Part shown: piece by piece, positions 1 to 4,904 of the stretch
Layout: each line of letters starts with the position of its first letter
How positions within the stretch are numbered: position 1 is the stretch's first letter
Assembly (NCBI GenBank): GCA_018648445.1
Contig: JABGRG010000126.1
Span: forward strand, 1-10,303
Direction: 5' to 3'
Length of the DNA stretch: 10,303 bases
DNA from: Rhodospirillales bacterium
GTDB taxonomy: Bacteria; Pseudomonadota; Alphaproteobacteria; Rhodospirillales_A; JACZKS01
The notes under the pieces: model-generated
Seen by the model: the letters and a program-made list of their open reading frames with translations, nothing else
The model's database searches: none
Told to the model about the DNA's origin: nothing
Position numbers and translations under genes: made by a program

Positions 1-638
1 CGGGCCTGCTTTTTCAGGGCCTTGTGCTGGACTTCCATGGCCCCCAGCACGTCTTCCAGGCGGACCAGATTGGTCTCAGCCGCGCGCAGTCGAAGTTCGG
101 CCTCGTGGCGTCGCGAGTGCAGCCCGGTAATGCCCGCTGCTTCTTCCAGCAGGATCCGCCGCGAGGTCGGTTTAGCGGCGATGATGTTGCCAATGCGCCC
201 CTGGCTGACCAAGGCGTTGGAGCGTGGACCCGTAGCCGCGTCGGCAAACAGAAGCTGCACGTCGCGGGCGCGCACTTCTTTGCCGTTGACGCGGTAGGTC
301 GATCCGCTTCCCCGCTCGATGCGGCGGCTGACGTCCAGATCGTCCATGTGATTGAATACGGCGGGCGCGTTGCGGTCGGCGTTGTCCATGCCGAGAATGA
401 CCTCGGCCATGTTTCGCGCCGGGCGGTCGCGGGTGCCGCCGAAGATAACATCGTCCATTTCGCCGCCGCGCATCTGCTTGGCCGACGATTCGCCCATCAC
501 CCACCGCAACGCTTCAACCAAGTTCGACTTGCCGCAACCGTTGGGGCCGACGATGCCCGTCAGCCCGCGCTCGATCAAAAGCTCGGTTGGTTCAACGAAG
601 GATTTGAACCCGGTAAGGCGAAGTCTGGTGAAGCGCAA
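1..638 (-). CDS. smc: Chromosome segregation ATPase SMC, N-terminal part (runs off the left edge)
   Basis: This is the N-terminal 212 residues of SMC, the ATPase that forms the ring of the condensin complex and organises the chromosome in the cytoplasm. Directly seen: a leading beta strand RLTGFKSF at residues 6-13, the Walker A loop GPNGCGKSN at 31-39 (plus positions 522-548), then [22 protein letters not shown], a YRVNG hairpin, SQGRIGNII and LLEEAAGI, after which a charged helix starts the coiled coil. All of these are standard SMC head motifs in the standard order. The start is TTG at 638. An in-frame TAA at 651-653 excludes anything longer, no ATG or GTG lies between that stop and the Walker A strand, and AAGGA stands about 8 nt upstream. 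It begins 15 nt after the dsbA-like stop, so the two are probably cotranscribed. The hinge and C-terminal head lie outside the window. Confidence 0.96.
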   Translation of the reverse strand, partial: MRFTRLRLTGFKSFVEPTELLIERGLTGIVGPNGCGKSNLVEALRWVMGESSAKQMRGGEMDDVIFGGTRDRPARNMAEVILGMDNADRNAPAVFNHMDDLDVSRRIERGSGSTYRVNGKEVRARDVQLLFADAATGPRSNALVSQGRIGNIIAAKPTSRRILLEEAAGITGLHSRRHEAELRLRAAETNLVRLEDVLGAMEVQHKALKKQA

Positions 639-653
639 CGAACCCGATCCTTA

Positions 654-1262
654 CTATTTCGCTTTTTCCAGGGCCTCATCAATGACCTTCTGGAATTCCT
701 CGTACGGAAGGTTTCCCGAAATCGTCTTGCCATCGATGACGAAGCTCGGCGTTGAATCGATTTCGAACTCCTTGCCGTCTGCAGCGGCGCGTTTCTGGAT
801 GGCATCGAAAAGCGCCTGATTACCCAAGCAGGCGTTAACCTTTTCCTCGGACATGCCACCCATCCGCGCCATACGGGTAAGTTCGGTCAGCGGATCATTG
901 CTGCCCGCCCAGATGCGCTGGCTGCGGAACAGAACTTCAAGGAAGCCGAAGTAACGATCCGGGCCCGCGCAATGGGGCAGCATCGAAGCAATCAGCGCCA
1001 GTTTGCCCAAGGGAAAATCACGAAATACCAGCCGCACCTTGCCGGTATCGATGTAGTTTTTCTTGATCTTGGGCAGATTTTCAGCGTGGAAAGTGGCACA
1101 GTGTCCGCAGGTCAGGGACGAATGCTCGGTGATGGTCAAATGTGCGTCCGCGCTGCCCAGGGCCATTTCGCCGAGAACATCTTCAACATCGGCTGCTGAA
1201 GCAACGGCTCCGACAAGGCTGACTCCAAGAACAAACACTAAACCTAGTAGGCTTTGCCTCAA
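654..1262 (-). CDS. Secreted DsbA-family thiol:disulfide oxidoreductase
   Basis: Periplasmic thioredoxin-fold protein of the DsbA / Thioredoxin_4 type, expected to make or rearrange disulfides in exported proteins. Seen (numbering from the GTG at 1280): a hydrophobic signal peptide ending near ASAA at residue 30, the redox site CGHC at 58-61, the cis-proline loop TPSF at 177-180, and two further cysteines, C104 and C151, at positions often occupied in this family. Length about 200 residues is normal. I choose TTG at 1262 because GGAAGGGAG lies 7 nt upstream. The GTG at 1280 (six codons longer) has no Shine-Dalgarno sequence and would sit only about 6 nt from the predicted transcription start. 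The gene lies between DUF721 and smc, a neighbourhood common in alphaproteobacteria; why a redox protein is kept there is unknown. Which partner reoxidises it cannot be told here. Family call is firm, exact role less so. Confidence 0.9.
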   Translation of the reverse strand: MRQSLLGLVFVLGVSLVGAVASAADVEDVLGEMALGSADAHLTITEHSSLTCGHCATFHAENLPKIKKNYIDTGKVRLVFRDFPLGKLALIASMLPHCAGPDRYFGFLEVLFRSQRIWAGSNDPLTELTRMARMGGMSEEKVNACLGNQALFDAIQKRAAADGKEFEIDSTPSFVIDGKTISGNLPYEEFQKVIDEALEKAK

Positions 1263-1292
1263 TTTGGTTCTCCCTTCCACAACATGTTGGCG

Positions 1293-1321
1293 ACTATAGT
1301 TAGGCTTTTACGACTCCACAA
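1293..1321 (-). promoter_or_regulatory. Sigma70-like promoter for the dsbA-like gene and smc
   Basis: On the minus strand a -35 TTGTGG (plus 1316-1321) and a -10 TATAGT (plus 1293-1298, five of six consensus bases) are separated by 17 nt. Transcription would start near 1286, about 24 nt before the TTG start at 1262. The element lies in the gap after the DUF721 stop, so dsbA and smc can be expressed apart from DUF721. Predicted by eye only. Confidence 0.5.
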
Positions 1322-1343
1322 GACAGGTTTTATCCACCGGTCT

Positions 1344-1877
1344 TCAGTCCGTTGAAGGTTCCCGGGATTTGGCTTTGACCGATTGACCAAGGGATTGAAG
1401 CGCGTCGCGAAGATCGTCGTCGCCGATGGCCGATAGGCGCTCGGCGATTTCTTTTTCGTCCCGGGGGTCGATTTCCGTCGGTGGTTTGAAACCGGTATCT
1501 TTCGGGGCGGCGATGGGGGCCTGCATCATGCTGATGCGGGCCACGGCGCGGTACCCGAAATAGCCGTTGATCCGTTCCAGGATAACGGGCTCGTCATGTT
1601 GGATTTGAGTGGCGATGGCACCGCTTGCGACCCGCAGATGCAGGGTGCCGCCGGACCGTTCGCCACTTGGAAACGAGAGTTTCTCCGGCGACGTTCCTCC
1701 GGCGAAAGCCGCTCCGACGATAGCGGGCCAGTTGCGAACGATGGCGCCGTCGGCCAGTCCACGCTTGCCAAACAGCGGTTTTGTGATTTTTTCGACGGCA
1801 ACGCCCAGTGCCTCGGGCGCTCTAGCCCTTCGCCGTGAACGTATTTTGTTCGGCGTCTCATTTGCGTCCTTGGTCAT
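1344..1877 (-). CDS. DUF721 family protein (DciA-like)
   Basis: A 177-residue cytoplasmic protein of the DUF721 family, whose best studied member DciA acts with the replicative helicase DnaB. Seen: a basic N-terminal tail (RSRRRARA at 13-20), the family core at about 30-118 with LFGKRGLADG, a conserved RNWPAIVG, a PEKLSFP strand, GGTLHLRVASG and QIQHDEPVILERIN followed by YFGYRAVARI, then an acidic C-terminal helix. These match alphaproteobacterial DUF721 proteins; calling it a helicase loader is inference from the family. Start: ATG at 1877. A longer GTG start at 1937 in the same frame would run across the divergent mutY start and adds a peptide unlike the family, so I reject it. No clear Shine-Dalgarno sequence precedes 1877, so translation may be weak or leaderless. 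It lies upstream of dsbA and smc on the same strand and 30 nt from divergent mutY. Confidence 0.88.
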   Translation of the reverse strand: MTKDANETPNKIRSRRRARAPEALGVAVEKITKPLFGKRGLADGAIVRNWPAIVGAAFAGGTSPEKLSFPSGERSGGTLHLRVASGAIATQIQHDEPVILERINGYFGYRAVARISMMQAPIAAPKDTGFKPPTEIDPRDEKEIAERLSAIGDDDLRDALQSLGQSVKAKSREPSTD

Positions 1878-1881
1878 GTCA

Positions 1882-1910
1882 GCCAATATGGTACGAACAG
1901 GGCCAATATG
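1882..1910 (+). repeat. 9-bp direct repeat GCCAATATG spanning the mutY start
   Basis: The sequence GCCAATATG occurs at 1882-1890 and again at 1902-1910, exactly 20 bp apart, in the short gap between the DUF721 and mutY starts. The second copy contains the mutY ATG. Two helical turns of spacing would put both copies on one face of the DNA, as for a dimeric regulator, but this may be chance. No function is assigned. Confidence 0.6.
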
Positions 1911-2981
1911 AAACAACCAAGCGACAACAAAGGACACACTTCAACGCAGATGGCCCGCGCCGTTCTTGAATGGTACGACGCACATGGGCGCGATCTTCCG
2001 TGGCGGTCGAAAGGCGGGCCGCCGCCTGATCCCTACGGCGTCTGGCTTAGCGAGATCATGGCACAGCAAACGACGGTGGCCACGGTTGGTCCTTATTATG
2101 CTTCGTTCATCAATAAATGGCCGACGGTTGCTGACTTGGCGCGGGCCTCGTTGGACGACGTTTTGCATGCCTGGCAGGGGCTCGGTTATTATGCGCGTGC
2201 GCGCAATCTGCATAAATGCGCGCGAATCGTAGCAGACGAGTACGGTGGTTGCTTTCCCGACAATGAACCGGAATTGCGCAAATTGCCCGGCATCGGCCCC
2301 TACACGGCCGCCGCCATTGCCGCCATCGCCTTTGGCCGCCGATCCGTTCCGGTGGACGGAAACGTCGAACGGGTCGTCTCCCGGCTCTACAGGATCGGCG
2401 ACAGCGGGCCTGTGCTCAAAACCCGCGTGGGCGAGGCAGCGGCGCCCCTCGTGCCGGAGCGTTCCGGCGATTTTTGGCAGGCGGTCATGGATCTGGGCGC
2501 AACCGTTTGCCGCCCGAAGGGACCGATCTGCGATATCTGCCCTTTGGCGATGTACTGCCAAGCCCGTGATGGCGGAAACCCCGAAGAATTCCCCCGCAAA
2601 AAGAAAAAGGCCGCCAAGCCCACCAGATATGGCGTCGCATTTTTGGGGATTGGTCCCGCGAACGGCATGATTTTGCGGCGAAGGCCACTTTCGGGCTTGC
2701 TTGGGGGGATGACCGAAGTCCCGTCGACCGATTGGCGCGAGCAACCGTGGGACACGGGAGAAGCGGTGTTGTTCGCGCCCGCGCTATCCGATTGGCGGCG
2801 GCTCGACGGCGTCGTACGCCATACCTTCACCCATTTCCATCTGGAACTGAGCGTTGTGACAGGGAATATTGCCGCCGGGTCGCTGATCGACGGCTTTTGG
2901 TGCCTGCCGGAAGAGCTGGAAAACCAGGCTCTTCCGACGGTCATGAAAAAAATTATTCGTCGTAGGACATCAGGGTCGTGA
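1908..2981 (+). CDS. mutY: A/G-specific adenine DNA glycosylase
   Basis: MutY removes adenine mispaired with 8-oxoguanine or guanine, preventing G:C to T:A mutations. Seen in the 357 residues: LPWR at 30-33, the catalytic glutamate in [11 protein letters not shown] (E49), a helix-hairpin-helix [12 protein letters not shown] at 126-137, the second catalytic acid in PVDGNVERV (D150), and an iron-sulfur cluster loop with C201, C208, C211 and C217 in the usual C-x6-C-x2-C-x5-C spacing. A NUDIX-like C-terminal domain that reads 8-oxoG follows from about 238 and includes [10 protein letters not shown]. All key residues are present and the length is normal. The start at 1908 has a weak AGGG upstream; ATG at 1950 ([10 protein letters not shown]) is a credible alternative because homologs often start there. 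Its last nine codons overlap convergent apt. It is divergent from DUF721 and may share its control region. Confidence 0.96.
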   Translation: MKQPSDNKGHTSTQMARAVLEWYDAHGRDLPWRSKGGPPPDPYGVWLSEIMAQQTTVATVGPYYASFINKWPTVADLARASLDDVLHAWQGLGYYARARNLHKCARIVADEYGGCFPDNEPELRKLPGIGPYTAAAIAAIAFGRRSVPVDGNVERVVSRLYRIGDSGPVLKTRVGEAAAPLVPERSGDFWQAVMDLGATVCRPKGPICDICPLAMYCQARDGGNPEEFPRKKKKAAKPTRYGVAFLGIGPANGMILRRRPLSGLLGGMTEVPSTDWREQPWDTGEAVLFAPALSDWRRLDGVVRHTFTHFHLELSVVTGNIAAGSLIDGFWCLPEELENQALPTVMKKIIRRRTSGS

Positions 2982-3468
2982 TCGGGATGTCTACCTTCGA
3001 GCGGCCCTTGAGGAACGTCAGTTCAATAATGCATGCCGCGGCTGTGACTTCGGCGCCGACTTTATTGAAAAGCTCGACCGAGGCTGCCAGCGTTCCACCG
3101 GTGGCCAGCAGATCGTCCAGCAGAACGACTTTCTGGCCCGGTTTGACTGCGTTGTCCCGAATTTCGATGGTGTCGGTGCCGTATTCCAGCGCGTATTCGT
3201 GCGATATTGTGTTGCCAGGAAGCTTGCCCTGCTTGCGAACCATGACGAACCCGCATCCCAGTTTGAGCGCCAGCGGCGCCGCAACCAGAAATCCGCGCGA
3301 TTCGACACCTGCCAGAATGTCCGGGCAATGAGGAGCGACCGCCTTGGCCATTCGGCTCATAGCGACGCTCCAGGCGTCCGGATGGGCCAGAAGCGGCGAA
3401 ATATCATAAAAATTGATGCCCGGTTTGGGGAAATCGGGAATTGATGCGATGTGATCTTTTAAATTCAT
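2953..3468 (-). CDS. apt: Adenine phosphoribosyltransferase
   Basis: Apt salvages adenine: adenine plus PRPP gives AMP and pyrophosphate, in the cytoplasm. The 171-residue protein has the type I phosphoribosyltransferase fold. Seen: an N-terminal segment [18 protein letters not shown], typical of Apt, then [15 protein letters not shown], the flexible-loop region VRKQGKLPG, and the PRPP-binding motif [14 protein letters not shown] in which the two aspartates and TGGT contact PRPP. Length matches the family. ATG at 3468 is chosen because TAGGA stands a few bases upstream and homologs start with this MNLKDHI-type sequence; the frame extends to 3516 but that part has no matching features. The gene stands alone on the minus strand, with its 3' end inside the end of mutY. 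Its upstream region holds a weak promoter and a short inverted repeat. Confidence 0.95.
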   Translation of the reverse strand: MNLKDHIASIPDFPKPGINFYDISPLLAHPDAWSVAMSRMAKAVAPHCPDILAGVESRGFLVAAPLALKLGCGFVMVRKQGKLPGNTISHEYALEYGTDTIEIRDNAVKPGQKVVLLDDLLATGGTLAASVELFNKVGAEVTAAACIIELTFLKGRSKVDIPITTLMSYDE

Positions 3469-3519
3469 TTTCCTACCGAAGCTCAGTTTCTTGGTTGTCC
3501 AAGGGTTGCAAATCATCGA

Positions 3520-3542
3520 CGCCGATCCAGCACCGATCGGCG
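3520..3542 (-). repeat. Perfect 8-bp inverted repeat upstream of apt
   Basis: CGCCGATC at 3520-3527 and GATCGGCG at 3535-3542 are perfect reverse complements around a 7-nt spacer. It lies 52-74 bp before the apt start and just downstream of the predicted apt promoter, so it could be an operator or a hairpin in the apt leader. No T-run follows on either strand, so a terminator is unlikely. Confidence 0.5.
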
Positions 3543-3550
3543 ATGGTCAT

Positions 3551-3581
3551 AACATAAAACGCCGGGAATTGCCGTAGTCAA
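3551..3581 (-). promoter_or_regulatory. Possible apt promoter
   Basis: On the minus strand a good -35 TTGACT (plus 3576-3581) is followed after 19 nt by TATGTT (plus 3551-3556). The -35 is close to consensus, but the spacing is long and the -10 only fair. It would give a leader of roughly 75 nt. Confidence 0.3.
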
Positions 3582-3636
3582 TCTTTACGAAACAATCGGT
3601 CTGCAACCAACAAAAAACTAAAATAATCGTGCGTGG

Positions 3637-3666
3637 TTGTGCCTTTGGCTAATTCAACGTTATAGT
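3637..3666 (+). promoter_or_regulatory. Sigma70-like promoter for the TAXI-TRAP operon
   Basis: A -10 TATAGT at 3661-3666 (five of six consensus bases) is preceded after 18 nt by TTGTGC at 3637-3642. Transcription would begin near 3673, leaving a leader of about 145 nt before the ATG at 3818. The -10 is the best on this strand in the region. No sigma54-type element with correct GG-N10-GC spacing was found. Confidence 0.45.
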
Positions 3667-3715
3667 AGTCGTCATGCGGGGTTGTCGTCGAAGATAACAA
3701 TTCCGATATGGCAAG

Positions 3716-3785
3716 GATTGGTTTTGGCTCCGCGTGGGGAAGCGGAACAAACGTCAAAACCGATTACCCGGGAAAAAAACCAATT
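3716..3785 (+). promoter_or_regulatory. Structured leader of the TAXI operon with two competing pairings
   Basis: Positions 3716-3728 can pair with 3753-3765 in a 13-bp stem that includes three G-U pairs. It encloses a second stem, TCCGC at 3729-3733 with GCGGA at 3742-3746, around an 8-nt loop. The same left arm, 3716-3725, can instead pair with AAAACCAATT at 3776-3785 with nine Watson-Crick pairs and one G-U. The two right arms are near-copies of each other (AAAACCGATT and AAAACCAATT), so the two folds exclude one another. This is seen in the sequence; a regulatory role is inference, and no known riboswitch class was recognised. Confidence 0.4.
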
Positions 3786-3817
3786 TGTTTCTTTCAATGA
3801 CAGGGAGATTTGCTGCT

Positions 3818-4819
3818 ATGAAAAAATTGCTTTTTGCTAGTGTGGCTTTGGCGTTCGGCGTGACCGCGATGGCTATGGGTACGCAACCCGCCGATGCCGC
3901 GAAGAAGACCTTCATCGCCATCGGTACGGGCGGCCCGACGGGTGTCTACTTCGTCACCGGCAACGCCATCTGCCGTATGATTCACAAAGCTGCCGCCGAA
4001 GGCCGCAAGACCGGTCGCAAACACGGCATCCGTTGCTCGGCTCCTTCAACCGGTGGCTCGACCTACAATATCGGGCAGATCAGGGAAAACGAGCTGGACT
4101 TCGGCGTCGCCCAATCCGACTGGCAGTATCACGCTTATAACGGCTCCAGCAAATTTGAAGGCAACGCCTTCAAAAATTTGCGCGCCGTATTCTCAGTCCA
4201 TCCCGAACCGATCCAGATCATCGCGGGTAAGGGCGTGGACGTCGATGGTTGGGAAGGCCTGAGGGGTAAGAAAGTCAATATCGGCAATCCGGGTTCGGGT
4301 CAGCGCGGCACCGCCGACTTCCTGATGAAGGAAGCGGGCTGGACCAAGGCCGACTTCGCTCTGGCGGCTGAATTGACCTCTACCGAACAGTCCAAGGCCC
4401 TTTGCGACGGCAAGATCGACGCCTTATTCTACACCGTCGGCGTTCCGAATGCCGGTGTGGCTGTCGCCACCGACGGCTGCGGCGCAAAAATTGCCAACTT
4501 CGACGGCCCGCTGGCCAAGAAGATGGTGACGGCAGATCGTCCGTACTACGCCTGGGCGACCATTCCCAAGGGTACCTACAAGACGACCACGGCTGACGTG
4601 AAGACCTGGGGCGTCAAGGCGACCTTCGTGACCAGCGCCGACGTCAGCGAAGACGTTGTTTATGAAGTCGTGCGTGCGGTTTTCGAGAACCTCGATGACT
4701 TCCGCGCCCTGCACAAGGCCTTTAGCAACCTCGATCCGAAAACCATGATCAAGGATGGCCTGTCGGCTCCGCTGCATCCCGGCGCCATGAAGTATTACAA
4801 GGAAAAAGGCTGGATGTAG
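3818..4819 (+). CDS. TAXI-family TRAP transporter solute-binding protein
   Basis: Periplasmic binding protein of the TAXI branch of TRAP transporters, delivering an unknown solute to the membrane permease encoded next. The 333-residue product starts with a signal peptide, MKKLLF then a hydrophobic core to about residue 20, with probable cleavage after PADAA near 28. Family hallmarks seen: IGTGGPTGVYFVTGNAIC at 35-52, STGGSTYNIGQIRENELDFG at 77-96 leading into AQSDW, NPGSGQRGT at 157-165, and a C-terminal LHPGAMKYYKEKG. Mature cysteines at C52 and C73, plus two in the second lobe, could form disulfides. The ATG at 3818 is chosen because AGGGAG lies 10 nt upstream and the signal peptide begins exactly there; the frame extends to 3734 without support. 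First gene of the operon, with a long leader before it. TAXI proteins have been linked to glutamate and other carboxylates, but the substrate here cannot be told. Confidence 0.93.
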   Translation: MKKLLFASVALAFGVTAMAMGTQPADAAKKTFIAIGTGGPTGVYFVTGNAICRMIHKAAAEGRKTGRKHGIRCSAPSTGGSTYNIGQIRENELDFGVAQSDWQYHAYNGSSKFEGNAFKNLRAVFSVHPEPIQIIAGKGVDVDGWEGLRGKKVNIGNPGSGQRGTADFLMKEAGWTKADFALAAELTSTEQSKALCDGKIDALFYTVGVPNAGVAVATDGCGAKIANFDGPLAKKMVTADRPYYAWATIPKGTYKTTTADVKTWGVKATFVTSADVSEDVVYEVVRAVFENLDDFRALHKAFSNLDPKTMIKDGLSAPLHPGAMKYYKEKGWM

Positions 4820-4839
4820 GCCCTTAGGGGTTTAAGCGA

Positions 4840-4874
4840 CCGGCGCCTCCGTGAAGAAAAAGCGGGGGCGCCGG
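4840..4874 (+). promoter_or_regulatory. Intercistronic hairpin between binding protein and permease
   Basis: CCGGCGCCTCC at 4840-4850 pairs with GGGGGCGCCGG at 4864-4874 in an 11-bp stem, all Watson-Crick except one G-U, around a 13-nt A-rich loop. It starts 20 nt after the binding-protein stop. No T-run follows, so it is not a typical full terminator. In transporter operons such hairpins often protect the 3' end of the abundant binding-protein mRNA and lower permease expression; that role here is inferred. Confidence 0.7.
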
Positions 4875-4904
4875 AACTATACTCAGGGAACGGGGATCGG
4901 GCTT

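Larger units (their letters stand above)
3469..3817. other. 349-bp gene-free region between apt and the TAXI operon
   Basis: No convincing gene lies here; the open frames are short and unlike known proteins. The left third is the apt upstream region, with an inverted repeat and a weak minus-strand promoter. The right half holds a plus-strand promoter ending at 3666 and about 145 nt of probable untranslated leader with marked self-complementarity. The region is richer in A and T than the flanking genes. Confidence 0.7.

Noticed and set aside
24..755. 243-codon open frame on the plus strand opposite smc and the end of the dsbA-like gene
   Set aside because: The minus strand carries exact SMC head motifs with Walker A over the same bases, and the plus-strand product resembles nothing.
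1319..1344. Imperfect hairpin at the end of DUF721 (AAGACCGG with CCTGTCTT on the minus strand)
   Set aside because: It has one mismatch in eight pairs, no T-run follows, and it overlaps the -35 of the predicted dsbA promoter, so calling it a terminator is not justified.
1885..1925. Weak minus-strand promoter for DUF721 (TTGTTT, 17 nt, TACCAT)
   Set aside because: Only three and four consensus bases match, and it lies within the mutY 5' region; not distinguishable from chance by eye.
1941..2744. 267-codon open frame antisense to mutY
   Set aside because: It is antisense to all catalytic and iron-sulfur motifs of MutY, and its composition is typical of a shadow frame.
3635..3649. Possible sigma54 (-24/-12) promoter before the TAXI operon
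   Set aside because: The GG and GC pairs are two bases too far apart for the required GG-N10-GC spacing.
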